From Macrosoma leucophasiata (taxonomy: Eukaryota > Arthropoda > Insecta > Lepidoptera > Hedylidae), in the NCBI GenBank assembly GCA_036365455.1, contig JAWQUS010000009.1, forward strand, positions 4,804,001 to 4,868,000: a stretch of 64,000 nt of DNA, in the 5' to 3' direction. Made by a program: the position numbers and the translations under genes. This document shows, piece by piece, positions 1-11,048 of this stretch. How positions within the stretch are numbered: position 1 is the first letter of the stretch; the number at the start of each line of letters is the position of its first letter. The notes beneath the pieces are model-generated. The model was not told the DNA's origin, ran no database searches, and saw only the letters and a program-made list of their open reading frames with translations.

Positions 1-248
1 GCGCATGCACGAGTAATTCCGCGTACATACAGCCTCGATACTTCATTAGACTGCGAATACAGTACACGGGTTGGTTTATTGAATTCGAAATGTCAAGCTA
101 GCCGTTTTGATTTATTATTTAAGCGTCGATTTTGAACGTTATCCAGCGGTGATGATTTCAATTCTTCGTTCTAAATCTCGCTGACTACGGGATCGTAGTT
201 GTAGTAAGGGTTTGTAGGATAATTTAGAAATGCTTTACTATTTATAAG

Positions 249-520
249 TTTTTTTTTTTGTTATGGAAGTGGCAAACAAGTTTGCAGTTCACATTGATGT
301 TAAGTGATGACTGCAGCCAATAGACACCCACACAAAGACCAAGGTCCACCACTTACACAGGTTTCCACTCCTGAAGCCTAAGGTGTCATGCCTCTGTGCC
401 GGAAATTACCACCTGACCGGAACACGATCGTGCTGAACACTACCATTTAGCGGCAAGTTTATAGGTAATGCGGTGGTGCCTACGTCCGCGAGTTCCGTCA
501 CTGGAGCTCTACCACCAGTA
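249..520 (-). repeat. SINE-A copy 1 (~280 bp poly-A-tailed repeat)
   Basis: The minus strand begins with the family head (ACTGGTGGTAGAGCTCC) at the right edge and ends in a poly-A tail, seen as poly-T at 249-259. The order of shared blocks is the same as in the other copies: GAGCTC hairpin, ACCACCGCATTACC, CACTATCGTGTTCCGG, TTTCCGGCACAGAGGC, GCTGCAGTCATCACTTAACA, TTGCCACTTCC. No reading frame is conserved. SINE-A is my label; I cannot match it to a named family. Confidence 0.85.
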
Positions 521-523
521 AAA

Positions 524-950
524 GGTGAAATCTGAATAGATTCTATCCAGATTAAAAGTGATGATTTCAATTTCACAACTATTTCTCGGGTTTTTTGGGG
601 TTATCTGCGCGTTTTGCCCTTTTGCGGTACAAAATCCGAAAAATGTACTTAAATCAAGACATCTCAATAAACTAGAGCAGAATAAGATGCGACTCAATCA
701 CAGCCATGTTTGTCCGCACAACTGAAACTCTACCATTTAAGTGGACTAGCACAACAAAAGTTTTAAAGAGCTTCCGACGCCGCGCGCCTTTTCGGAATAC
801 GAATCACACAAGTTATATATATGCCTTCTGATTTTATAAGTTTATAGTAACTTCATATAGAATTCCCAAACGGATAAATAGTGATAAAAATATTAAAACA
901 CTCTCGATAAACAAAAGCTTATCCAGGTAGATATGTTTCTGTCTATTGAT
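524..950. other. Unassigned AT-rich stretch
   Basis: No gene, RNA or recognisable repeat seen. The short open frame on the minus strand lacks family signal and is treated as chance. Confidence 0.5.
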
Positions 951-1345
951 TACTAGCTGTGCCCGCGACTCCGTCCGCGTGGGAGTCGAAATTCGGGCGG
1001 TTTTAAGGGTATTGTTATTTTATTAAAATTCAATAGACACTGCAGTGTGTTTTTGTCTTTATTAATATCGATGAAACAAAGTTTTCTAGCTTTATCTTAA
1101 TAAAAATACATTTATGTAAACCGCATTCAGCTCTGTATGAAGGTTTTAAAGCAGTGCCAGAAGTAAATTTTCAATTGAACATAACTTCTTTTCCCCGAAA
1201 CAAAGTTTTGACAATCGCTCCTTACACGTAATCCACCAGTGAAAACCGCGTTCAAATATAAGTAGATTCGAAGTTATAAAATACCAGGCAGACAGACAAA
1301 CAGACAAAATTTCAAAAAATGTTTTTTTGGTTTCTGGGTCTCTTC
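951..1345 (+). repeat. Diverged interspersed repeat, CTAGCTGTGCCCGCG type
   Basis: It begins with ACTAGCTGTGCCCGCGACT and ends with a CAGACAGACAAACAGACAAA tract, the typical head and tail of a repeat that is very common in Lepidoptera. Better copies lie at 16176, 17385 (minus), 49650 (minus) and 60318. The middle is diverged. Such sequences look like tails of non-LTR elements, but the class is my inference. Confidence 0.6.
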
Positions 1346-1445
1346 TTTAATCGCCCTCTATCAGTTTTTTAGAAAAATATTTAATGTACAGACACTAGCT
1401 TTTTGCTTTCTTTTTATATGTAGGTATATTGAACTTCTTGCCAGG

Positions 1446-1692
1446 GCTTGCAGTTCAAATTGATGTTAAATGATGATTGCAGCCTATAGACACTTACGGA
1501 AAGACCAAGGTCAAAATGCAGATGCGTTACCACTCCTGAGGCCTAAGGTGTTATGCCTCTGTGCCGGAAATTACAGGCCATTACCACCTGACCGGAACAC
1601 GATAGTGCTGAACACTATCATTTAGCGGCAAGTATATTAGGTAATGCGGTGGTACCTACGCCCGCGAGCTCCGTCACTGGAGCTCTACCACA
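1446..1692 (-). repeat. SINE-A copy 2, lacking its A-tail end
   Basis: It matches the other SINE-A copies from the CTGCAGTC block to the GAGCTC head. The poly-A tail and the GTTTGCCACTTCC block are lost on its left side. Confidence 0.8.
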
Positions 1693-1865
1693 CGTACCAT
1701 GTAGTGATTTAGTTTATGCTTCTTACTACATGACAGCCTGTGACGTCATGTGCATGTGTCCCGAGAGTCCAGATGTTAGTAATCGTGTTGTTTTATTGTT
1801 TAGGCATAGCAAGTTGGTTTTACGATGGTTTTACGTACCATTAAGCACTTATATGACTTATTAGA

Positions 1866-2078
1866 CGAGCCATTTGGTTCAGCGGTGTGTGACAACCGTT
1901 GGAACCGAGGCTCACTTGTTCGATCCCCGTACCAGGGACCATAAATAAATAATATACAAGACAAATATAGAACATTTGTTTCGGGTTTGTTGTTTGTGTA
2001 TGTGTTGTTTGTGTACAACGGCACTCACGACACAGGTTCATACTTAATGTGAGGCTGTGAGTGTAAGTGTATTTTTTA
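1866..2078 (+). repeat. tRNA-derived SINE, copy 1
   Basis: The head has RNA polymerase III promoter boxes: box A as TGGTTCAGCGG (fits TRGYNNARNGG) and box B as GTTCGATCCC. A shared body follows (GTTTCGGGTTTG, then GTGTACAACGGCAC and GACACAGGTT). Three more copies lie at 37848 (plus), 45310 (minus) and 48479 (minus). It is a retroposon rather than a working tRNA gene, because no cloverleaf or acceptor stem closes. Confidence 0.8.
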
Positions 2079-2552
2079 ATAACATTAATACATTAACTGA
2101 CTTAGGAACCGTTTGAGAGGATTTTCAGTAATATTCTGGCGATTTTCGCACTCAATCGCATTTCGAGTAAAACGATAAAAAAAAATCGATAAAAACTTTA
2201 TAGATACCTATTCTACTAGGAAAACTAAGTAGGAAATATAAGTTTACGTACCTACAAAGACACGAGCGTAAGTTAGTTACGATATATTTCATTAGTAACA
2301 CAAACGCTGCCGAAGTTGTATTCTACCTATTACAGATAGCAAAGATCCTGTAATCATCGGAACTATAAATGCATTCACTCGCAGTCAAAGTTCACACGAA
2401 ACTTGGTAATTTATCGGCCACCAAACGCCTACTGTTTATTTATCGTAAAAGTTTCCACCGAAAATGTGAACGTGTGTAGTTTAAATTAAGGTATTTGAAC
2501 AGTATTTCACATACACTACGAACTCGTACATTTTCGGAAAAAAATTGCTCAA
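2079..2552. other. Unassigned stretch
   Basis: AT-rich DNA with no recognisable gene or repeat. Confidence 0.5.
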
Positions 2553-2567
2553 TATATTTGCACAGAC

Positions 2568-2808
2568 GCTTTTCCGTGCTTCGGAGAGCACGTTAAGCCG
2601 GTCCCGGTTGCTATTATTAGATAGCAGTCCTTAAACCTTGTCGGAGGCCTTATGGGCGGTTTGAAAACATCTGACAGCTGGTTGGCCACTAACCCGTATC
2701 TCCACCAACCCGCATTGGAGCAGCGTGATGGAGTAAGCTCCAGGCCTCCCCCCAAAAAGATGAGAGACTCAAGCACAGCAGTGGGGCGTATATTGGCTTG
2801 CCATTATT
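2568..2808 (+). repeat. 5'-truncated 5S-rRNA-derived SINE with target duplication
   Basis: This copy matches 11650-11908, the fuller copy that carries a 5S-like head, but starts inside the element at TTTCCGTGCTTCGG. It ends with a LINE-like tail (AGCAGTGGGGCG, then CCATTATTAT). It is flanked by a perfect 14-bp direct repeat, ATATTTGCACAGAC, at 2554-2567 and 2809-2822. A target duplication plus 5' truncation is what target-primed reverse transcription produces. Confidence 0.85.
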
Positions 2809-2822
2809 ATATTTGCACAGAC

Positions 2823-3948
2823 ACTCAATGGATTCAATCAACATATAGCATGCAACAAGAAATATTGCACATCGACCTTAGGAAGGACACTAGGCTTTTT
2901 CCGAGTCTTTATAGCGTTATCTCTTTCTCACCTTACGTATGTGATCGTTTATCGATCATTTTGATCAAGTTTTGACCAATGCCGGACTATCAGTGCTTAC
3001 GAAGGCAGTGATAAGCAGTGGCAGAGATAAAGCTCTACGTAGCCGAAACCAGCCGATTATCTCTTTCCTGAAGTCGGCGCACAATATTTCTTGTTGGATT
3101 GATGGGCACTGTGCCATCAGATCCTTCAAACAGCACATACTGAGAATCAATGAATTATAATTAACACCTTCGAAAAATACTTGAATTTTCAAAGTGAAGT
3201 CGCTTTTAAATATGGCGTATCTCAGATGTTGCACTACAATATTTGGTTGAAACTTTTGCCCAGCAGTGGACGTCTTTCGGCTAAAATGAACTTGATGACC
3301 TAGCAAACTTTTATTTAAGATTTATTTAGCAATAAGTTTAAGATTTTTTCGTTATTCAAATGTAACATTATTTAATTATTTTGCGATTCAGAGACAAAAT
3401 TCAACAAACACAAAAATTTTAACGTTGTTTTGCAACTATGAAGTTACGATTAACAATTCAATTATTTTAAAAATGCATTGTATACCTTACACCGGCTTCA
3501 GTTTATGCGATTGGGGTGAATAATAGGCGAAACTATAACTCAATAAAATGAATACGGTCGCGAGTAATATACGGGTATTTCTATTTTTTTGTGCAAAACA
3601 CGTGTCGGTGAGAATAAAAACTAAACTAAATAAGCCTCAGCTATCAAATATTTTTTATATTGTTGGTATTTTTCGCATGTATATCTGCCACTGGAAAGGA
3701 ATAATCTCAGATTGATTAAAAAAAAGATAAAAATAAAAAACATGCCTAAATCTCACTACAATCACTGGTCAGAAATCAATTTTTGTGAGTTGTAAGCAAA
3801 TATCATGGAAATTTGGTGTATTACTGCCCATTATTGTGTTCATATTTGTAAATTAACTATCTAGCAATGAAAAGAATAAAGTTGAAAATTTATTACGTTT
3901 GTTATTTACATTTGCTGAGTCAAAATAAATTTGTCCAAAAAAAAAGCT
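2823..3948. other. Unassigned stretch with a small LINE-tail fragment
   Basis: Around 3252-3290 there is a short fragment like LINE tails (CCCAGCAGTGGACGTC). The rest is AT-rich and shows nothing I can name. Confidence 0.4.
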
Positions 3949-4554
3949 CATTACCGTCGACTGAACTTGAAGTAAAAATATTTACCTGTTAGAACGCCTT
4001 AGTGATATTCTCTGTCCCTGTTCCCCTTTGAGCGATCCTAGCCCCGTTGACCAGTGAATAGAGAACAGATCGGATGTTTGTAGTTTGGTGACAAAACAGG
4101 GGCAAAGACGAAATTATTGGGTGTGGTATGTTTTCTTTTCATTACTATCAGTGATATTTTAAATATAAAAAGTAATTGTTAAAAATACATGTTCGGTGTT
4201 AACATGATACACTTTGAGTCTATGTGCTTTTTTAGTCTTTATTTAAACATTTATCGGTTATTTAAGGTAAAAATCTAAAATAAGTGGTAAATCTCATTAC
4301 CGTTCCTTTCATTACCATAATTTACCATTCGCTATTTGAAAAATGGTAATGATCATAAAATTATGGTAATAGAGATTAGTTTGACAACAGAGCTACGCTA
4401 CAAACGTAAGAAAGAAACAGGTAAATTAAAACAGAAAAAGACAAAATTGAAAGGAAGGGAGATGTAGTTATACACTATAAACATTTAACTCCACTAAAGA
4501 TGACATTATCTCCCATGGAGGCTGAAGTACTTATCGGATTTACTGAAAACTATG

Positions 4555-4885
4555 GTGGTGTACAGCGAATGTAATAAAAATGATGCAAGGGCTATATGGG
4601 CTCATCTGCGACCACTGCATGGCTATATTCAAGAAATAGCGCCGCTGATTGACACACAATCACATATCATATTTGAGAGCCCATCAAACCTATATATGTA
4701 GGTTAGATCTATTACTTGGAATTACTTAGAAGCGGGACACGGGATGGGAGCACCGGATTTGTTTGGGGTATTTTTGAAGAGCTTGACTGCAGATCAAATT
4801 TTGCGGCTGGGTAAAGATATTTATAGTCTTGAAGAATTTTGGACACATGTAGGGAGGACATTCAAGGCCCTGGCAGGTTTATAAA
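4555..4885 (+). pseudogene. Decayed transposase-like fragment, left (plus) copy
   Basis: Reading through frame breaks from about 4555 gives ECNKNDARAIWAHLRPLHG, then QEIAPLIDTQSHIIF, ESPSNLY, WNYLEAGHGMGAPD and GVFLK. From memory these resemble a widespread animal transposase-like protein with a DGP-x-x-QYR motif followed by GHGKGAPDGVG..KRTAD; I cannot place it in a named superfamily. Stops and frameshifts interrupt it, for example a stop after the SPSNLYM stretch. A second copy lies about 150 bp away in the opposite orientation. The frame is too broken to make protein. Confidence 0.65.
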
Positions 4886-5031
4886 TACAAGAACATATTT
4901 CTACATTTTATCAAAAGACACAGCTACGCTTTCTGAAGGTCATGGTATTGTTAAATGACCAGAGAACTTGACGCACTGACAGCGTTTCAATAAATGACTG
5001 AACTTTGGGTGGAATTTATTTTACTAAAACA

Positions 5032-5565
5032 TCAAGTTCTGAAACAGAAAGCCACTTGATGTTTTCGACTTTCCTTCCTACGTGTATCTTCAACGCTACA
5101 AATATCTTTACGCAGACTCAAAATTTGATCTGCAGTCCTCTTCAAAAGTACACCAACCACATCAGGTGCTCCCATTTCCGCATCCCGCTTCGAAGTAATT
5201 CCAGGTAATAGATCAGAGCTCTGGAAAATCTTGATGTACTTAAACTTGGTTGACAAATAACAAAAATCATGTATAAAGGCTTGATGGGCTATCAGATATG
5301 ATGTGTGATTGTGTATCAATCAGCGGCGCTATTTCTTGGATATAGCCATGCGGTGGTCGCAGATAATCTCATATAACCCTTGCGTCGTGTTAATTACATT
5401 CACTGATACTGCAAGCATTATATGGCTTCAAAATTCCGGTTTCTTGATCAATGATATACATCACCGTAGTGTGTAATGTTATTTGTATTCGGCTACCACC
5501 GAAATGAAAGCTTTGAATTTCATTATCAAACTGAAATTAACAATTTTCAGAAAAAACTATATGTA
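5032..5565 (-). pseudogene. Decayed transposase-like fragment, right (minus) copy
   Basis: On the minus strand from about 5560 the frame reads EIQSFHFGGSRIQITLHT, then IIDQETGILKPYNACSISEC, and later LIHNHTSYLIAHQA and GAPDVVGVLLKRTADQIL. It extends further upstream than the plus copy at 4555-4885 and is clearly homologous to it over roughly 300 bp, with visible divergence. An open piece of 95 codons survives at 5032-5319. In-frame stops remain elsewhere. The two copies form a long imperfect inverted repeat. Family assignment is by motif memory only. Confidence 0.65.
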
Positions 5566-5617
5566 CTATAGCCCTCATGGTAGATAATGTCGCCTTTAGA
5601 TATGTTAAAGGTTTATA

Positions 5618-5758
5618 ATGTCTAACTCTAACTCACTCCCTTTAAATTTTGTAAAAAAAACTAGAAGACCAGCTAAGAGGATAGTAGTAAGAAATTTATC
5701 AAATGAAGATTTACTACATACGAAAACAGAGAACAAGCGAAGGAAAGTATATTATTAA
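5618..5758 (+). CDS. Short basic open frame (46 aa), possible N-terminal transposase piece
   Basis: ATG at 5618 opens 46 codons ending in TAA. The product is basic (KKTRRPAKRIVVR near residues 13-25, KRRK near the end). It sits just outside the minus-strand transposase fragment, on the other strand. It may be a leftover N-terminal DNA-binding piece of the same element, or chance. No motif identifies it. Confidence 0.2.
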   Translation: MSNSNSLPLNFVKKTRRPAKRIVVRNLSNEDLLHTKTENKRRKVYY

Positions 5759-6011
5759 TATAATTATGTTTTGTAGTGATTTTTCTGATGATAACATATT
5801 TTAAGCTCAATGGTGCTTTTGTGTCAATAATTTGAGGCTATAATTAAAGTTCCTACTAGTTTTCATGCTTAATATGTTCTTTATAGTTTAGACTGTAACA
5901 TAACTTCTGAGACTGAGCTATAAATAATGTTATTATCTGTTACAAATAGGTTTCCATATGTTACAGCAAGTATAAAGATATTTCAAATCAATTGAACTTT
6001 TATGTATGTGA

Positions 6012-6049
6012 AACTCAATTTAAGTATTTAAATATACTTAAATTGAGTT
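6012..6049. repeat. Perfect 16-bp-arm hairpin
   Basis: The left arm AACTCAATTTAAGTAT (6012-6027) is the exact reverse complement of 6034-6049, with a 6-nt loop. It lies between the transposase remnants and a cluster of CATTACC motifs (6139, 6159). Confidence 0.85.
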
Positions 6050-6477
6050 GCACAAACAATTACAAAACGATTTTTTTATTACAATCTTATTACCATTAGC
6101 AGTTTATCACTACTTATATTACCACAGTCCCCCATTATCATTACCAAAGTTCTTCCTTCATTACCATAACAATGACAAAAAAGTTAAAGCCCATAACTTT
6201 GCCGATCCTGCGTATAATTTAGTGATAATGATATAGCGTGTTTATTTTTCATGTAGCTATGCATTGGCACTAAAAAAAAGCATTTCTATTTCTTTCTCCA
6301 TTTTTCGTTCAATTTGCACGAAAAAATAGAACTACTCATACCTCGAAAACCTAGAAAATGTATAGCTAAACGAAATTTATCGAGCATATTATTCGAATGC
6401 ATATCTGAGAGTTCGGTGACAATGAAATAGAATCACAGATTCTATCTTTATTTTAACCTCAGATTTTAACGTGTGGA

Positions 6478-7325
6478 AACTCCACGGAGGTACATCGTGC
6501 TTTTTTGGCACAAAAAAAATGCATACGCGCCATTCATGCCATACCCCCATGGGAGTCCTGCAAACCGCTTTTCAAAAAGTCTCACATACTCACTCTACCT
6601 TGTATGTATATACTGGAATCAGCAAAATTTGTTAAGCAACACCCTAACTTGTTTAAAAAATCAAGGGACCTATACCCCCGTAACACCAGACATCCCGACA
6701 GAATTGTATTGCCAAAAGTACCTAGAACAGCTATGTACCTAAAAAGTTGTTTAACAATGTGTGGACGTATTTTTAATGCATTACCTACTGGTCTTAGACA
6801 AATGTCTGTTCATACATTTAATAAGAAATTTAAGGATTGGTTAATCGACAAATCGTTTTATTCTAAAGAAGAGTTTTTTTCCAGTTCTTCAAAATGAATA
6901 ATAATATATCCATATGAATGAACAAAATGTAAAATAATAATAATATTTGAAATAAGGTTCTTTCTATATTGGCACACATCTTTGACATCTGTTTAACTTT
7001 ATTTTTTTTAATTTTGACATTATGAACGCAATTTGACATTTATAATTTTATTCACACTAAACAAACATTACGATTGATTTAATTAGGATATTTGAAATTG
7101 TATACTGATTTATATTTAATGTATCAATATGTTGTAAAATAATTATAATTGTAACAAAAAATTGTATTTAAAGATATAATAAAAAATATTAATGTAAGAT
7201 AATATTGTAAAAAAAAAAATGTACGTCGTTTCGCGACAAAATGTATAGGGTCACCACATGTATCCCTTTTACCATCATTGTAACCTACATTTTGAACAAA
7301 TAAATTATTCTATTCTATTCTAGCC
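6478..7325 (+). mobile_element. 3' end of a 5'-truncated LINE
   Basis: The fragment carries the end of a reverse-transcriptase polyprotein, then an AT-rich 3' untranslated region that ends in AACAAATAAATTATTCTATT with a short TTCTA microsatellite, a familiar terminus of lepidopteran non-LTR elements. Everything upstream of the polyprotein end is missing, as expected from 5' truncation. Confidence 0.7.
6505..6897 (+). pseudogene. LINE reverse-transcriptase C-terminal region
   Basis: The 130-codon open piece reads AQKKCIRAIHAIPPWESCKP, then LTLPCMYILESAKFVKQHP, NTRHPDRIVLPKVPRTAMYL and GRIFNALPTGLRQMS. In lepidopteran non-LTR elements this block follows the catalytic RT domain: a QKKxIR start, an LTLPxxYI helix, an NTR motif and a FNxLP motif. 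The catalytic RT and endonuclease are absent, so it is a dead fragment. It is unrelated to the LINEs at 20-29 kb at the level I can compare by eye. Confidence 0.7.
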
Positions 7326-8774
7326 TAAAAGCCCAGCAGATCACAAAATACGGACACTGTATCTATACAGATTCCTACAGAGACTAATATGAAAATTCTG
7401 GATTGATAAATATAAATCATTACAATTAACAAAGCAAAGGCCTAGTAGATAGGTACGTATAGTTTTCTAAGAGTAGGTATAAGTAAAGTTTTTAAGGTGC
7501 AAAATAAGAGATAATAGGTAAGTCATCCCATTTGTGTGTCGATTGAAACCAAAAGTTATCGGTCGTCGAATGGAGACCTGCATAAAAAAGCGAGCACAAT
7601 ACTTATGGCCGAATACTCAAACGCCACTCAATTTTAAGCAACGCTCAATCTTTATTGTTTAAACGTGTTTTATAAAGACAGAAGACTTCTAAGTCCCACT
7701 TCGATTTAAGTGACGTTTGAGTATTTGGCTGTTAGCTATCATTATGAAAATTACTTTCAATGCGAAGGAGATAAATTACCTATTTAAGATACTCGACGCT
7801 GTCAAAGTTATACGCACTGTCAGCACAAGCTGAGGTCATAAATAAACAAGAGACAAGTTTTTGTTAAGCAACGACGCAAGTTAATAATCAAAATATGTTA
7901 GGGACACCCAACCCAAACTAAGGAAAGTCCCATTTTTATATGAATTAAAAACGATTTCTGACGTAAAAGCTCGCTTCAAAAGCTTTTAGGAAGACGTTCG
8001 TCCGGCCAGCACCGGCGATACTTTATATAATCCAGATTTATGAAGCCTTGCTGCAACTTGACACCATTGATTTCGGATAGGTAGCCTCGCTTTGGTCTTT
8101 TTATTAAGCCTTTGTCTGATCTGAATACATATTTCAAATGAAAAACAGTATTGCTCGTGTGGAATAAATGTGATGAAAGCATTGATTTGTAGATCAATTC
8201 GATTATTTATTCTCACCTTGTGGAATATTTATTAACTGAGATCATAGGAAAGAATTTTCAAATTTCTCTTTATATTCAACGTCAGATCACACCGAATTCC
8301 TTTCGATTTCATTTCTGGACATTGATGGAAAATATCTCTTAGTTTCAGCTTTCTATGAATGTATCATAGTAACTTTAGACCCAATTCAGTGTGTGAGTTG
8401 AAATTGATATTAATTATACTAAGCGATACGATCTCCTAATGATCTTCTACAGTCAGTTTGCTTAATCAATGCCATATAACGATATGGTATTTAAACAGTA
8501 GCTAACGGTTTGAAGCTTTATAAATAAGTTAAAACAATAAGTTGGTGCAGGAGTAAAAGGTATACCTAAAGGAAACAAGTTTTTAGATTCATCTTCTTTC
8601 TTTTGGCGTTGATGCTACCTTCTGTTTTATTTCTGGCGTTCGCTCGATTCATCAACATGTCACGTTTCTGACTGCAGACGCACACTATTGCATACAATCG
8701 GTATATTTATTCGTATTTTTTTTATATTTAGCTTTGGTGACTTCTGCATTTTTAAATCGATATACTAATTACGT
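7326..8774. other. Unassigned AT-rich stretch
   Basis: No exon, RNA or named repeat seen. The overlapping minus-strand open frames near 7976-8216 have no family signal. Confidence 0.45.
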
Positions 8775-9010
8775 CACGAAAGCAGCGTTATTGAAATTGA
8801 AAATTAACTATAAAGATTTTGAAGAGAAGTGAACGGCTGCATGGACGAAAAAGTGTCACGTGCCGCCTCAGCCGAGCGCGCAAGCGAGAGCGCGGAACAT
8901 ACGATAAAGAGGTACGAGTACCTATTCAATTCATAAAATATTGCAATTTATCATCAATCTTTACTAAATACGCCATCACGTAAAATTATCGAACCATTAC
9001 CGAAAACCAT
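8775..9010 (+). repeat. Interspersed repeat, copy without insertion
   Basis: This region shares AGTGTCACGT, GAGCCGAGC-like, CGGAACAT and GATAAAGAGG-like blocks with 13694-13793 plus 14002-14107. It lacks the poly-A element that interrupts the other copy, so it shows the empty state. The element class is unknown. Confidence 0.6.
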
Positions 9011-9717
9011 TTTTTTTTCTTTAAAGCTCAACATATGATATACCCTGCTAATGATAAAATATGCGGTTCCTATAGTCCTGTGGTAATATTAATAAATAGT
9101 ATCTATAGGAACTTCATTGAGAGCATGCCGAAACTCACAAGCCGGTGTTTTCATACTTTTAGAATTACAAGAAAGAATATAGAATAGAATTTAGAATCAC
9201 AGGAAAGATTTAGAATAACGTAGAGCAGCAATCTTATCAATACAGATCTTTCTCAAAGATCGCTTAATTACTCGGCTTTGATCGTGTCCTCTGAACACGC
9301 GGTCACTGGGTCATTGGGAGATAGGTATAAAGGATAACGTGAGAAAACAACTGCTATTGAAATTCATCATCCAATTCAGAATCAAATTAAAAAGTTCTTA
9401 TAACCCTTAGCTCCAACAGGATGTTTCAATTATACGGTCTACAATGACGCTCGTCATTATAGTCCCATGCGGGCGTTTGAAGGGCAACCCTCCGTTGCTC
9501 GCTTAAATGAATGAGTCGCCCACGCCCGGGGTAATCTCGACCCTACATAAATTAATCAGGACACTGTTTTTAATTTGAATCATTGACAAAAAATCCATTT
9601 TCATTAGCGCTGAGTTGTGAAGTGGAGCTAATTGAAAATCAATTCCGTTATTATAATTGTATTTGGAGGACTGAAATTGAAAAATTGATAAATACTTCTT
9701 ATAAAATCATCAACACT
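9011..9717. other. Unassigned stretch
   Basis: A low-complexity AGAATTTAGAAT-rich patch lies near 9160-9230. Nothing else is recognised. Confidence 0.4.
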
Positions 9718-9812
9718 TGCCGCTAAATGATAGTATTCAGTGCTATTGTATTCCGGCTAGGTGGTAATCTAAATGTACCCTGTAATTTTTAACACAGAGG
9801 TATAACAACTCA
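9718..9812 (+). repeat. SINE-A fragment (middle part)
   Basis: It matches the family from TTGCCGCTAAATGATAG to the ACAGAGG block, with many substitutions. An opposite-strand copy starts 37 bp further on. Confidence 0.65.
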
Positions 9813-9848
9813 AACCTGAGTGACAAAGCATCATAATTGAATGTAAAT

Positions 9849-10077
9849 GTTTTTTTTTTTATGTTATAAAAGTGGCAAACAAGCGTGCAGTTCACATTGA
9901 TGTTAAGTGATGACTGCAGCCTATAGACACCCACACAATGACCAGAGGTCAAAAGGTAAATGCGCTGCCACTCCTGAGGCATTAGGTGTTATGCCTCTGT
10001 GCCGGAAATTACAGAGCCGTACATTACCACCTGACCGGAACACGATAGTGCTGAACACTACCATTTAACGGCAAGTA
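9849..10077 (-). repeat. SINE-A copy, head truncated
   Basis: The poly-T (minus-strand A-tail) starts at 9849. The match runs to the TTGCCG block and then stops at a (TAG)n run, 10078-10090, so the GAGCTC head is missing. Confidence 0.85.
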
Positions 10078-10278
10078 GTAGTAGTAGTAGTTTATAGGCA
10101 ACAGTATTCACTTGCCATCAATATAAACTGTATACCTACTTGTTTGCCACTTCTGACATAAAAAACCAGTCATAATCTTATTAGACTTAGTATTTTTTCG
10201 AGGCGACATATTCTGACTAAATAATATGCTATTGCAGCAAAACTGATTTCAAATACAGAGAAGAAGGCTATAAATTTA

Positions 10279-10424
10279 CCCCCTTATTCATAAACGTACA
10301 TTAGATACGTTTTAGCTATAGAATGCTTTGTCTTTGTCAGTTAAATTGTCAAATGTGCAGGATAGCAAAAGACAAAGGAGAGATTAGCAACACTTTAGCT
10401 AAAATACGTTTATGAATAAGGGGG
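10279..10424. repeat. 146-bp MITE, copy 1
   Basis: The terminal inverted repeats are perfect for about 20 bp (CCCCCTTATTCATAAACGTA and its reverse complement), with no coding capacity. A second copy at 48118-48262 is in the opposite orientation and is close to identical by eye. The size and termini fit a MITE moved by an unknown transposase. I see no clear target duplication. Confidence 0.85.
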
Positions 10425-10454
10425 CTGGTGTTTAATTATTGTATTGTCGTAAGA

Positions 10455-10755
10455 GTATGTCATCATCATCATATCGGCCTTAAGATGTCCACTGCCGGAC
10501 CAAAGCCTCCCCATAAGGGGGATTTGCCATAATCGCCACGCCTAGGCATGTGGATTGGCGATCACAGGACCGGTAGTATTATCGCAGGACTCTGTTGCCC
10601 ATCTTGTTCATTTACTGCACCTACTACCGCCCTATTGGAATGGCTTGACGGCCGTTGTTCGGTTGACTGACTGCATTAGTGGAAGAACTCAATTCCAGTA
10701 CAAGAAAATTCTTCTGCTGGGGGATGGGGTCGTCACATCCCGACGACAGCCAATT
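10455..10755 (+). repeat. LINE-tail-like repeat (CATCATCAT...GTCCACTGCC)
   Basis: It opens with a CATCATCATCAT run, then a GATGTCCACTGCCGGACC-like block and GCCTCCCC. In Lepidoptera this combination marks fragments of RTE-like LINE tails lying in reverse orientation. The rest, up to 10755, is diverged. The class is inferred from memory. Confidence 0.55.
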
Positions 10756-10763
10756 TAGAGTAT

Positions 10764-11048
10764 GTTTTTTTTAATGTTATGGAAGTGCCAAACAAGCATG
10801 CAGTTCACATTGATGTTATGTGATGACTGCAGCCTATAGACACAAAAAGACCAAGGTCAAAATGCAGATGCGTTACCACTCCTGAGGCCTAAGGTGTTAT
10901 GCCTCTGTGCCGGAAATTACAGGGCCGTACATTACCACCTGACCGGAACACTATAGTGCTGAACACTACTATTTAGCGGCATGTATATTAGGCAATGCGG
11001 TGGTGCCTACGCCCGCGAGCTCCGTCACTGGATCTCTACCACCAGTAA
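10764..11048 (-). repeat. SINE-A, near full-length copy
   Basis: Poly-T at 10764-10770 marks the A-tail, and the complete head ends at CTCTACCACCAGT. Both flanks carry AGTATG (10758-10763 and just past 11048), a possible short target duplication. Confidence 0.85.

Noticed and set aside
1866..2078. tRNA gene
   Set aside because: Box A and box B are present but no acceptor stem or full cloverleaf closes, and the same body recurs in four places; it is a SINE.
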